Origin: Gammaproteobacteria bacterium
GTDB lineage: Bacteria; Pseudomonadota; Gammaproteobacteria; JAJDOJ01
Direction: 5' to 3'
NCBI GenBank assembly: GCA_027030565.1
Contig: JALVEU010000081.1
Location: 1 to 14,818 of the forward strand
DNA: 14,818 nucleotides
Shown here piece after piece: positions 7,416 through 14,522 of this stretch. Each line of letters begins with the position of its first letter. Positions within the stretch are counted from its first letter, which is position 1. Under the pieces are notes generated by a model. That model worked only from the letters and a program-made list of their open reading frames with translations, was not told the DNA's origin and did no database searches. A program made the position numbers and the translations under genes.

Positions 7416-8165
7416 ATGCCTACAGCGATTCGAGGCCACCGACCCGCCGCGGGCGATCCCAAGGCCACCCACGGTCGGCTGCTCGACGACGCGGTCGCCT
7501 CACCGAACCTCGCTCGCCCCTCGATCCAGGCGGCCAACAGGGAGGCCGAAGAGGCTACAGGCCGGTTTTCCGGACCGTTCCGATGTCCGCCTCCCGGACC
7601 CCAGCGTCCGGAGATCGAGGTGTTGCAGGCTTGGATGCTGGGCTTGCAGGAAGACATCCATTTCTACCGCACGCTCCAACACGTATATGCCAAGGCGGCA
7701 GCCTCGCAGGACTGGGGTTGGCACGCGCTCTACGAGAATCCCTACGTGCGCTGCGGGCTGCTCTGGCTGGGGCCCGGTGCCAGCCTGCCCCTGCACGACC
7801 ACGGGGACATGCTCAGTCTCATGCTCGGTCTCGTGGGTGAACTGGAAGTGGAGCGTTACGATGCGCCCCCCCAACCGGGCTCGGAGGATGGTCATGTGCT
7901 GCTACATGGCGGTGTGCGCAGCACCTTGCGCCGGGGCGGCATCAGCATCGTAGATGGCCCCAAGGGCAACATCCACGGATTCGTCAACACATCCCTTGCG
8001 CCGGTCGTGGTCCTCGACGCCCTGTGGCACGGGGGACAGCGTGTCCAGCGCCACCTGTTCTTTCCCACCAGCAGCCATCCCGCTGAAAGCCTGTCCGCCA
8101 TCCGGCTGTGCGAGTGCCGGGTCCACGAACTGGGCGCAGAGCTACCGGACCATCCGCACGGGTAG
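7416..8165 (+). CDS. Cupin protein resembling PCO/ADO-type thiol dioxygenases
   Basis: This is a 249-residue protein. After about 65 residues of low-complexity N-terminus and a helical segment (EIEVLQAWMLGLQEDIHFYRTL), a single cupin begins near residue 105. The presumptive iron ligands are His127 and His129 in LPLHDHGDMLSLMLGLVGEL and His187 in GNIHGFVN. The overall pattern is HDHxxM, then a glycine-rich turn with ELEVERYDAPP, then NIH, then VVVLDALW. It matches the plant cysteine oxidase / cysteamine dioxygenase family, which uses Fe(II) and O2 to oxidise thiols to sulfinates. The substrate here is unknown: free cysteine, cysteamine or a protein N-terminal cysteine are possible. The ATG at 7416 has AGAGGA nine bases upstream. 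The Cache-domain gene follows 52 bases downstream and may be cotranscribed. Another cupin subfamily remains possible. Confidence 0.82.
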   Translation: MPTAIRGHRPAAGDPKATHGRLLDDAVASPNLARPSIQAANREAEEATGRFSGPFRCPPPGPQRPEIEVLQAWMLGLQEDIHFYRTLQHVYAKAAASQDWGWHALYENPYVRCGLLWLGPGASLPLHDHGDMLSLMLGLVGELEVERYDAPPQPGSEDGHVLLHGGVRSTLRRGGISIVDGPKGNIHGFVNTSLAPVVVLDALWHGGQRVQRHLFFPTSSHPAESLSAIRLCECRVHELGAELPDHPHG

Positions 8166-8217
8166 GCAGCGCGGCGGATGCCGGATCCCGGGCAGGTGGG
8201 CGCGCGCACGGGATACA

Positions 8218-9219
8218 ATGGCTGCGTGCACCGCCAACGGAGCCGTATGTCACCCGAGCCTGCGCCGCGTGCCGAGTACTCATCAGACCATCCTGGCCAA
8301 GAAGGCTGCGCTGGCCGAAACAGCAGCGGGACCGCTCTTGATCTTGTCCGAACAGGCGGCCCAGGCCTGGACCGACCCGGACAGGCTGGACATGGTCCTC
8401 AGTTCGGCGTTCGACGCGCTGCCACACTGCGAGGCCGTCTATGCCTGGACTCTGGACGGGCATCAGATCTCGTCGCTGGTCACGCGTGAAGGCCCCGACC
8501 GCTCCTGGCGGGGCAACGATCTGTCCCAGCGTCCCTATCTGCGGCACAACTTGCCGTTCAAGGGGATCATGTTGTCCTCGGTGTATCACAGCATGCGCGG
8601 TGGTCAGCCCTGTGTCACCGCGCTGCAGGCGGTGCGCGAGGCCGACGAGCTGCTGGGCTTCTTGGCCGCCGACTTTCCGGTGGCCGAGTTGTTGCGCGAT
8701 GCCACCCTGGCACCCCAGCAACTCGGCTGGCAGCAGTTTCGGGGCGATCCCGCCATTCGTGGCAATCTGTTCGCGCAGTGCCGGGTGCACAGCCTCGTCG
8801 ATGAACACATCGATCAGGTGCACGAGACCATCGCCGATCTGCTCACCGGTCACGGTGTCTTCCACATGAAGATCCATTATTCCAGCGGGCGCTGCTCGTT
8901 CTGGCTGGTGGACGACCCCTATTCGTACCGCATACACCCCGTCCACGAGATCATCGATCCAGACCTTTGCCTCGCTTATCCCCGACATCCCTATGCCGAT
9001 CGGGCCACCGTCTCACCCGCGCAGATCCGTGCCGTGCTGGCACAGTTCAAGGCGCTGCGCTTCGCCGACGAAACCATCTATCTGCGTTCGGCCTCGCTCA
9101 ACATCGTCAACGGGATGATTGGGCTGACCTTCTCCTGCGACGGCTCGCACTACATGCCGGTGGTGGAGTTCCTGGAACGAGACCTGGACTTCTGGTTCGG
9201 GAGCATGGGACATGCCTGA
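8218..9219 (+). CDS. Soluble Cache/PDC sensor-domain protein
   Basis: The product has 333 residues if the ATG at 8218 is used. Residues 55-160 form a Cache (PDC-like) small-molecule sensing domain, with a helix, CEAVYAWTLDGHQISSLV, the ligand-pocket-like motif DLSQRPYLRHNL (101-112), LSSVYHSMRGGQPCVTAL and LLGFLAADFPVAELL. Residues about 170-333 are a conserved-looking module (FHMKIHYSSGRCSFWLVDDPY, IYLRSASLNIVNGMIGLTFSCDGSHYMPV) that I cannot name. There is no transmembrane segment, signal peptide, kinase, GGDEF or methyl-accepting domain, so the sensor is cytoplasmic and its output is unknown. The start is uncertain: 8218 has only ACGGGA upstream and overlaps a TACAAT hexamer. The in-frame GTG at 8269 would begin closer to the structured part. 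The gene is probably cotranscribed with the upstream cupin gene. Confidence 0.83.
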   Translation: MAACTANGAVCHPSLRRVPSTHQTILAKKAALAETAAGPLLILSEQAAQAWTDPDRLDMVLSSAFDALPHCEAVYAWTLDGHQISSLVTREGPDRSWRGNDLSQRPYLRHNLPFKGIMLSSVYHSMRGGQPCVTALQAVREADELLGFLAADFPVAELLRDATLAPQQLGWQQFRGDPAIRGNLFAQCRVHSLVDEHIDQVHETIADLLTGHGVFHMKIHYSSGRCSFWLVDDPYSYRIHPVHEIIDPDLCLAYPRHPYADRATVSPAQIRAVLAQFKALRFADETIYLRSASLNIVNGMIGLTFSCDGSHYMPVVEFLERDLDFWFGSMGHA

Positions 9220-9259
9220 ACCCCCCGGAACCGCTTGGGTGCGAGACGGGAGGGCGGGC

Positions 9260-10063
9260 TCAGCGGCAGAGGCGCTCCAGGCGCTCCAGCTCGCGGTCCG
9301 TGAAACCGGCCGCGCGGCGGGCCTCACGGTGCAGGGGGCAGCGCACCGTACGCGAGAGGCGCTGGGCCAGCAGCCGGAAAAAGGTCTCCTCGGGGTCCAG
9401 ATCGCGCTCGGCGCAGAGGTGGCGTAACCACCGGCTGCCGGCGGCCACGTGTCCCACCTCCTCTCGCAGAATCTTCTCCAGGATCTGGGCGGTCTCCTCG
9501 TCTCCGGCGGCGCGGAAACGCTCGATCATGCCCGGCGTCACGTCGAGGCCGCGGGCCTCCAGCACACGAGGCACCAGGGCCATGCGCACCAAGGGGTCAT
9601 GGGCCGTCCGGCACGCGGTCTCCCACAGCCCGTCGTGGGCCGGGAAGTCTCCGTAGTCGAAGCCGAGGTCCTGCAGGCGTCCGCGCAAGGCCCGGAAATG
9701 CTCCACTTCTTCCCGTGCGACCCGCACCCAGTCTTCGTAGAACGCGACGGGCAGGCCCCGGAAGCGGTGCACTGCGTCCCAGGCCAGATTGATGGCGTTG
9801 AACTCGATGTGGGCGATGGCGTGGATGAAGGCCGCGCGGTCTTTGACCCCGCCGAGACCGCGCCGCGGTAGCAGGCGCGGGGCCACCAAAACCGGGCGAG
9901 CGGGCCGGCCCACCCGCTCAGGCGGCAGGAGCGGCCCACCTGCTGCGGCCACGAGGGCCCCTTGACGCCAGGCTGCCGCCACGTCGTCACTGCGTTGCAG
10001 TTTCTCGTCTACTGCGCGGGCCTCCAGGCAGGCCCGCGCGGCGTCATGCAGCACGGGCGGCAT
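9260..10063 (-). CDS. DUF455 ferritin-like domain protein
   Basis: This is a 267-residue protein matching the DUF455 family, a four-helix ferritin-like fold. Candidate di-metal ligands appear in four helices: AHIEFNAINLAWDA (His85, Glu87), REEVEHFRALR (Glu118, His122), RVLEARGLDVTPGMIERF (Glu169) and LREEVGHVAAGSRW (Glu201, His205). The family's function is not established. The metal-site pattern suggests an iron-dependent oxidase, hydroxylase or storage role. The ATG at 10063 was chosen because it has TGAGG upstream and its N-terminus (LHDAARACLEARAVDEK) matches where the family usually starts. An in-frame TTG at 10111 would overlap the stop of the upstream coiled-coil gene. Order and spacing suggest cotranscription with that gene. 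It converges with the Cache-domain gene, 40 bases away. Confidence 0.9.
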   Translation of the reverse strand: MPPVLHDAARACLEARAVDEKLQRSDDVAAAWRQGALVAAAGGPLLPPERVGRPARPVLVAPRLLPRRGLGGVKDRAAFIHAIAHIEFNAINLAWDAVHRFRGLPVAFYEDWVRVAREEVEHFRALRGRLQDLGFDYGDFPAHDGLWETACRTAHDPLVRMALVPRVLEARGLDVTPGMIERFRAAGDEETAQILEKILREEVGHVAAGSRWLRHLCAERDLDPEETFFRLLAQRLSRTVRCPLHREARRAAGFTDRELERLERLCR

Positions 10064-10107
10064 GGGCGCCTCATGCCCCCTGCCCGACCCGATTCCGCCT
10101 TCGTCGC

Positions 10108-10626
10108 TCAATAGTGGCGCACCCGCGCGTCGCGGACCTGGCGCTGCAGGCGCTGGCTGGTACGGTGCATCTGGCGCAGCAACCGATCATAGCGCTCCCG
10201 CAGTCGCTGGTGCGCTTGCTCGAGCGCCCATTCCTCACCGACCAGCTGGCGCTCCCGGTCGAGGACCTCGTCATATCGCTGGCGCAGGGCCTCCAGGGTC
10301 TCCAAGGCCTCGTGTAGTTCCTGCTGGAACCGGTCGCGCTCCTCGCGCAGGCGCTCGTATTCCCGCGGTGCGACGTCGGGATCCATCTCCGCCAGCAGAT
10401 GTGCGTGCTTCTTGATCTTGTGGCGGATCCGGTTGATTTCGTGACGCTTGGCCCGGATCTCCCGGGCGACCTCCAGGCCCTCGGATTCCACGTCGGTCAG
10501 CTGGCGGCGCACCCGGTTGAGCCGGCCTTCGAGGTCCAGCAGCTCCCGGTGAATGTCCGCCAGTGCGTCCTCCAGCTTGTGCAAATGCGCCTCGATGGAG
10601 GCCCATGCTTGTTCTGCCTCTTCCAC
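10108..10626 (-). CDS. Small coiled-coil protein of unknown function
   Basis: The product is 172 residues from the GTG at 10626. Almost the whole chain is charged, Pro-poor helix with heptad spacing (LHKLEDALADIHRELLDLEG, ALETLEALRQRYDEVLDRER). The main break is around MDPDVAPREYE, which may be a turn between two antiparallel helices. The C-terminus is very basic (QRLQRQVRDARVRHY), so nucleic acid or membrane contact is possible. There is no signal peptide or membrane segment. I do not recognise a family. The start was decided by an excellent Shine-Dalgarno, GGGAGGG, seven bases before the GTG. The ATG at 10641 has no such site, and the still longer frame to 10824 reads Cys/Arg-rich noncoding-type sequence. 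The gene precedes the DUF455 gene on the same strand, with 44 bases or less between them. Confidence 0.75.
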   Translation of the reverse strand: MEEAEQAWASIEAHLHKLEDALADIHRELLDLEGRLNRVRRQLTDVESEGLEVAREIRAKRHEINRIRHKIKKHAHLLAEMDPDVAPREYERLREERDRFQQELHEALETLEALRQRYDEVLDRERQLVGEEWALEQAHQRLRERYDRLLRQMHRTSQRLQRQVRDARVRHY

Positions 10627-10632
10627 TGTCTG

Positions 10633-10639
10633 CCCTCCC
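10633..10639 (-). promoter_or_regulatory. Ribosome binding site that sets the coiled-coil start
   Basis: Minus-strand GGGAGGG lies seven bases before the GTG at 10626. If the ATG at 10641 were the start, this sequence would be inside the coding region and that ATG would have no Shine-Dalgarno of its own. The GTG start is therefore preferred. Confidence 0.6.
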
Positions 10640-10782
10640 ATCACTAGGCCAGCCGTGCATCCACTAGATCGCGCATGCCCGGTGTGGCACTGCGCATCCT
10701 GCCACAGGCGGCACGCGCTTGCCGAGACGTTGGGGCAGCGTAGCCTCCAGACAAGGGACGCGTGCGGCACGCGAGGCGTGCG

Positions 10783-10807
10783 ACCCGGCGCCGCGGGTGG
10801 CCTTTTT
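10783..10807 (+). terminator. Terminator-like hairpin upstream of ettA
   Basis: ACCCG (10783-10787) pairs with CGGGT (10794-10798) around a six-base loop. GGCC and then five T follow (10803-10807). The stem is short and the T-run is displaced by four bases. No rightward gene ends just upstream, so it would only make sense for readthrough from a distant rightward transcript or for an ettA transcript starting further upstream. Overlapping GCGTGC/GCACGC repeats at 10760-10781 can form alternative stems. Confidence 0.2.
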
Positions 10808-10821
10808 CGCCGTAGAAACCG

Positions 10822-10827
10822 CATAAT
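10822..10827 (+). promoter_or_regulatory. Candidate -10 of the ettA promoter
   Basis: CATAAT lies 39 bases before the ettA ATG, in the most AT-rich part of the spacer. No good -35 hexamer stands at 16-18 bases; the sequence there is GGCCTT-like. Transcription would begin near 10834 and give a leader of about 33 bases. Confidence 0.3.
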
Positions 10828-10866
10828 AGCGTCCCTTTGTATGCGTCAAGACACAAGCGACTCCCC

Positions 10867-12531
10867 ATGGCCGAGTACATTTTCACAATGAATGGCGTGG
10901 GCAAGGTGGTGCCCCCCAAGAAGGAGATCCTGCGTGAGATCTCTCTCCACTTCTTTCCCGGCGCCAAGATCGGCGTGCTGGGCTACAACGGCGCAGGCAA
11001 GTCCACCCTGCTGCGCATCATGGCTGGCGTGGATCAGGACTACGTGGGCGAGGCCCGCCCCATGCCCGGCGTCAAGATCGGCTATCTACCCCAGGAGCCG
11101 CAGCTCGACCCGACCAAGGACGTGCGCGGCAACGTGGAGGATGGCCTCAGGGAGATCAAGGAGGCCCTGGCGCGGCTCGATGCGATCTATGCGGCCTACG
11201 CCGAGCCGGATGCCGATTTCGACGCGCTGGCCAGAGAACAGGAGCGCCTGGAGAAGATCGTCCAGGCGGCCGACGGCCACAACCTGGAACACAAGCTGGA
11301 GGTGGCGGCCGACGCCCTGCGCCTGCCTCCCTGGGAAGCCGACGTGACCCGACTCTCCGGCGGCGAACGGCGGCGTGTGGCCCTGTGCCGGCTGCTCCTG
11401 TCCAACCCGGACATGCTGATCCTGGACGAGCCCACCAACCACCTGGACGCCGAGTCGGTGGCTTGGCTGGAGCGCTATCTCCAGGAGTTCCCGGGTACCG
11501 TGGTGGCGGTCACCCACGACCGCTATTTCCTTGACCACGTGGCTCAATGGATCCTGGAGCTCGACCGCGGCCACGGTATCCCCTGGAAGGGCAACTACAC
11601 GTCGTGGTTGGAGCAGAAGGAAAAGCGCCTGGAGCTGGAACAGAAAAAGGAGGCCGCGCGCATCAAGGCCATGAAGGCGGAGCTCGAGTGGGTGCGCACC
11701 CAGCCCAAGGGGCGCCATGCCAAGAGCAAGGCGCGGCTCAAGCGCTTCGAGGAGATCGCCTCGCGCGAGTACCAGAAGCGCTCCGAGACCAACGAGATCT
11801 ACATCCCGCCGGGCCCGCGCCTGGGCGATCGGGTGGTGGAACTGGACGGCGTGACCAAGGCTTACGGCGACCGGGTCCTGTTCGAGAATCTCTCCTTCGA
11901 GGTGCCCCGCGGTGCGCTGGTGGGCATCATCGGTCCCAATGGGGTGGGCAAGACCACCCTGTTTCGGCTCATCACCGGGCGGGAGCAGCCTGACGGAGGT
12001 CGGATCCATATCGGCGAGACCGTTCAGATCGCCTATGTGGACCAGTTCCGCGACGATCTCGACGGAGAGAAGACCGTCTGGGAGGAGGTCTCCGGGGGCC
12101 ACGATCTGATCCAGGTGGGTGGTTACGAAGTCCCTTCCCGCGCCTATCTGGGCCGGTTCAACTTCAAGGGCTCTGACCAACAGAAACGGGTCAAGGACCT
12201 CTCCGGCGGAGAGCGCAACCGGCTGCACCTGGCCAAGCTGCTCAAGAGCGGGGGCAACCTGCTGCTGCTGGACGAGCCCACCAACGACCTGGACGTGGAA
12301 ACCCTGCGGGCGCTGGAACAGGCCCTGCTGGATTTTCCCGGCTCGGCCATGGTGATTTCACACGACCGCTGGTTCCTGGACCGGATCGCCACCCACATCC
12401 TCGCTTTCGAAGACGATGGCGGCGTCGTGTTCTTTGACGGCAACTACAGCGACTACGAGGAGGACCGTCGGCGCCGCCTCGGCCCCGAGGCCGAGCACCC
12501 ACACCGGGTCCGCTACAAGCGCTTGCATTGA
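10867..12531 (+). CDS. ettA: Energy-dependent translational throttle protein EttA (ABC-F)
   Basis: This is a 554-residue ABC-F ATPase, nearly the same length as E. coli EttA (555) and aligned with it along its whole length. The first ATPase has Walker A GYNGAGKST (39-47), signature LSGGERRRVALCRLLL and LILDEPTNHLDAESVAWLER. The arm region (PDADFDALAREQERLEKI) lies within it. The inter-domain linker carries SWLEQKEKRLELEQKKEAAR, ELEWVRTQPKGRHAKSKARL and ETNEIYIPPGPRLGD. The second ATPase has GPNGVGKTT, LSGGERNRLHLAKLL and LLLDEPTNDLDVETL. Established function: EttA binds the ribosomal E site and gates the first elongation steps according to ATP/ADP ratio. No membrane domain is present. The ATG at 10867 aligns with the E. 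coli N-terminus but has no visible Shine-Dalgarno. The gene stands alone and converges with the NirN-like gene. Confidence 0.97.
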   Translation: MAEYIFTMNGVGKVVPPKKEILREISLHFFPGAKIGVLGYNGAGKSTLLRIMAGVDQDYVGEARPMPGVKIGYLPQEPQLDPTKDVRGNVEDGLREIKEALARLDAIYAAYAEPDADFDALAREQERLEKIVQAADGHNLEHKLEVAADALRLPPWEADVTRLSGGERRRVALCRLLLSNPDMLILDEPTNHLDAESVAWLERYLQEFPGTVVAVTHDRYFLDHVAQWILELDRGHGIPWKGNYTSWLEQKEKRLELEQKKEAARIKAMKAELEWVRTQPKGRHAKSKARLKRFEEIASREYQKRSETNEIYIPPGPRLGDRVVELDGVTKAYGDRVLFENLSFEVPRGALVGIIGPNGVGKTTLFRLITGREQPDGGRIHIGETVQIAYVDQFRDDLDGEKTVWEEVSGGHDLIQVGGYEVPSRAYLGRFNFKGSDQQKRVKDLSGGERNRLHLAKLLKSGGNLLLLDEPTNDLDVETLRALEQALLDFPGSAMVISHDRWFLDRIATHILAFEDDGGVVFFDGNYSDYEEDRRRRLGPEAEHPHRVRYKRLH

Positions 12532-12539
12532 CCGAGAGT

Positions 12540-12553
12540 CCCGGCGTGCCGGG
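12540..12553. terminator. Short hairpin in the convergent ettA / NirN-like junction
   Basis: CCCGG (12540-12544) pairs with CCGGG (12549-12553) around CGTG, nine bases after the ettA stop. It has no T-run on either strand. In a 50-base convergent spacer it is the only structure that could mark transcript ends, but it is too short to be sure. Confidence 0.25.
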
Positions 12554-12581
12554 GCGTGCGCCTGCGCCGGTTCGGGCCCGA

Positions 12582-14345
12582 TCAGTGGCTGGTGCCCGCC
12601 GAGCGGGTGATCTTGTTGTAGACGTTGTACTTGCCCGAGGGTTTTTTCATGGGCAGTCGCTTGACTTCTTTCAGGGTGCGGTCGTCGTAGACGACGACGG
12701 CGCCTTCCTCGTCCCAGATGCTGACCAGGGCGTAGCGTCCGTAACGGTCGAACTCCACATGGGCGGCAACCTTGCCGGGCTCGGGGCGCAGGGTCGCCAC
12801 GATCTCCAGCTTCTGCTTGTCGATCACGTGCATGGCGTCCTTGTTGGGACCGAAGAACACGTCGACCCAGGCATGAGGACTGCGCTCATGGCTGCGCATG
12901 AAGAACCCCGGCCCCAGGGTGTCGATGCGCTTGATCACCTTCCAGTCCACCATGTCGACGACGGACACCCGCCCCTCCTTCAGATGGGGCGTGGCGAATA
13001 CCGGGCGCCCCTCCAGCTCCCAGATGATGCCGGACCCCAGGTGGGGCATCCCGGGCAGATCGAGCACCGCCACGCGCTTGCCGGTGTCCAGATCGATCAC
13101 TTCGCCGGTCTCGGCCGCGCGATTGGCGCCGATGAGGTGGCGGTAGGACAAGTCGAAAAAGAAATCGTCCAGGGGGGCACTGACCGGGATGCGGCGGATC
13201 TGTGCCCGCCGGTTCTTCACGCGCAGCTCCCAGATCTCGGGGATGTCCCGGAGTGCCGCCACGAAGCTGTGCCGGGGGGCCGCCTGGTATACGGCGCTCA
13301 CCCGTGAGCTTGCCCCGCTGCTGGATACCACGGGGATCACCTCCACCAGGCCGAGATCCGAGGCATCCAGCAACACCAGGGTGCGCGGCAGCATGTTCCC
13401 CACAAGCACGTAGCGCCCGTCCGGCGAGACCGCCAGATTGCGCGTGTTGAGGCCCACCCGGACCTCTGCGGTGGTCTTCAGGTTGTAGAGGTCGAAGCGA
13501 CTGATCCAGCCGTCCCGGGAGGCCAGGTAGACGATGCGTCCGTCGGGCGAGAACTTGGGCCCGCCGTGCAGGGCATAGTGCGTCTTGAAACGATGGATGG
13601 GCTCGAAACGGTCGCCGTCGAGGACGGTGATGTGGTGATCCCCCTTCTCCACCACCAGGAACAGGTTCAGGGGGTCGGCGGAATACACCGGGGTGTCCGA
13701 CAGGGGCCTGGGATCGACCAGCACCCGGTGCGTGCGTCGGATGTCGGCCTCGGTCCACCTGGGTTCCTCCGCTGGTGGTTCGTGCAGATACCGGGCCAGC
13801 GCCTGGATCTCCTCAGGCGAGAGCGTTTGACCGAAGGCCGGCATCTGGGTGGCCGGCAACCCGTCCCGAATCACCCGCGCGGTACGCTGGGGCCCAAGGC
13901 GGGACAGACTCTCCGGCAGCAGGGCTGGCCCCGTGAGGCCGATGCGATCGGCCCCATGACAGACTGCGCAGTGGCGGGCATACAGGGCCGCCGGGTCCTC
14001 CGGCCTGGAGGCTGCGGCGGGATGCAGCGTGCAGTCCGCACCCAGGACGAATTCCTGAGGTGGTTCGGGCTTGCCGCGCAGATAGCGTCGCACACGCAGC
14101 CGGCGCCCCCCATCTGCGTAGTGCACCTCGAAGTATTCGTAGCGCTGATAGACCTCCTCGAGATTGCGTTCAGGGGGCGGTTGCCAGGGCTTCGCATCGG
14201 AAGAAAAGGTCTCGTAGTAATAGGGGCGACCCGCTTGGACCTCGGGTACGCAGTCCGGCCCATCCGCCAGCGCCGGTGTCGCCGACACCGAAAGCACACA
14301 CAGGAGCAGCGCGATCCATGCACAGCGCCGTTTGCAGCGATCCAT
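12582..14345 (-). CDS. nirN: NirN-like periplasmic heme c / heme d1 protein
   Basis: This is a 587-residue protein. Residues 1-27 are a signal peptide (hydrophobic WIALLLCVLSVSA, cleavage near ALA-DG). Residues about 29-115 are an unrecognised segment with two cysteines (32 and 105). A class I cytochrome c domain follows, with heme motif CAVCH (126-130) and likely axial Met168 in TQMPAF. From about 195 to the end runs a cytochrome cd1-type eight-bladed propeller (THYALHGGPKFSPDGR, LNTRNLAVSPDGRYVLVGN, SSRVSAVYQAAPRHSFV, LPGMPHLGSG, GPGFFMRSHE, and PSGKYNVYNKITRSAGTSH at the C-terminus). In denitrifiers NirN is the dehydrogenase that finishes heme d1, and NirS is the nitrite reductase. Text-level resemblance favours NirN, but the enzyme activity is inferred. 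No other nir genes are in the window. The ATG at 14345 fits the signal peptide and the upstream FNR site; its Shine-Dalgarno is weak. Confidence 0.88.
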   Translation of the reverse strand: MDRCKRRCAWIALLLCVLSVSATPALADGPDCVPEVQAGRPYYYETFSSDAKPWQPPPERNLEEVYQRYEYFEVHYADGGRRLRVRRYLRGKPEPPQEFVLGADCTLHPAAASRPEDPAALYARHCAVCHGADRIGLTGPALLPESLSRLGPQRTARVIRDGLPATQMPAFGQTLSPEEIQALARYLHEPPAEEPRWTEADIRRTHRVLVDPRPLSDTPVYSADPLNLFLVVEKGDHHITVLDGDRFEPIHRFKTHYALHGGPKFSPDGRIVYLASRDGWISRFDLYNLKTTAEVRVGLNTRNLAVSPDGRYVLVGNMLPRTLVLLDASDLGLVEVIPVVSSSGASSRVSAVYQAAPRHSFVAALRDIPEIWELRVKNRRAQIRRIPVSAPLDDFFFDLSYRHLIGANRAAETGEVIDLDTGKRVAVLDLPGMPHLGSGIIWELEGRPVFATPHLKEGRVSVVDMVDWKVIKRIDTLGPGFFMRSHERSPHAWVDVFFGPNKDAMHVIDKQKLEIVATLRPEPGKVAAHVEFDRYGRYALVSIWDEEGAVVVYDDRTLKEVKRLPMKKPSGKYNVYNKITRSAGTSH

Positions 14346-14380
14346 GAGACGTATGCCCGGTTGACTGGATGGTGCAGGCA

Positions 14381-14386
14381 AGTATC
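14381..14386 (-). promoter_or_regulatory. Candidate -10 of the NirN-like gene
   Basis: Minus-strand GATACT matches TATAAT at four positions (A, T/A spacing and final T). A start at about 14375 would place the centre of the FNR-type site at -41.5, the standard class II position. The leader would be about 30 bases. Confidence 0.45.
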
Positions 14387-14409
14387 GGTCACATCCGCCT
14401 GCGACCCCC

Positions 14410-14423
14410 TTGATGGGGATCAA
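14410..14423 (-). promoter_or_regulatory. FNR/ANR/DNR-type operator
   Basis: TTGAT-N4-ATCAA is a perfect 14-base palindrome and an exact match to the FNR consensus. Its centre, 14416.5, is about 71 bases upstream of the NirN-like ATG and 41.5 bases upstream of the start predicted from the -10 hexamer. FNR-family proteins respond to loss of oxygen, and DNR-type members to nitric oxide. The sequence cannot tell which of them binds here. Confidence 0.75.
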
Positions 14424-14469
14424 CGGACGCGCGCCATCGTCACAGCGCAACCCCGCCGCGGATGCCACA

Positions 14470-14506
14470 GCCACGGGCCACGGGCCGACCATGGCTGGCC
14501 CGTGGC
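14470..14506. repeat. Strong inverted repeat with a duplicated left arm
   Basis: The right arm GGCCCGTGGC (14497-14506) can pair with either of two overlapping left arms: GCCACGGGCC at 14477-14486 (10-base loop) or GCCACGGGCCA at 14470-14480 (11 pairs using T14496, 15-base loop). It lies 17 bases after the stop of the small secreted gene, read on the minus strand. It lacks a T-run. It is most likely a transcript-end or RNA-stabilising structure between that gene and the NirN-like promoter. Confidence 0.5.
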
Positions 14507-14522
14507 ACCGTTGCTAAACAGT

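Noticed and set aside
7286..7840. 184-codon plus-strand frame overlapping the cupin start
   Set aside because: It is low-complexity Arg/Pro/Ser sequence that overlaps the well-supported cupin frame and has no motif.
10627..10824. N-terminal extension of the coiled-coil protein
   Set aside because: It is Cys/Arg-rich sequence without helix character. The strong GGGAGGG before the GTG at 10626 marks the start better.
11086..12228. 380-codon minus-strand frame opposite ettA
   Set aside because: EttA aligns end to end on the plus strand. The antisense frame has no domain and no Shine-Dalgarno context.
14346..14492. N-terminal extension of the NirN-like protein
   Set aside because: It would translate the FNR site and part of the hairpin and would bury the signal peptide; the ATG at 14345 begins a normal signal peptide.
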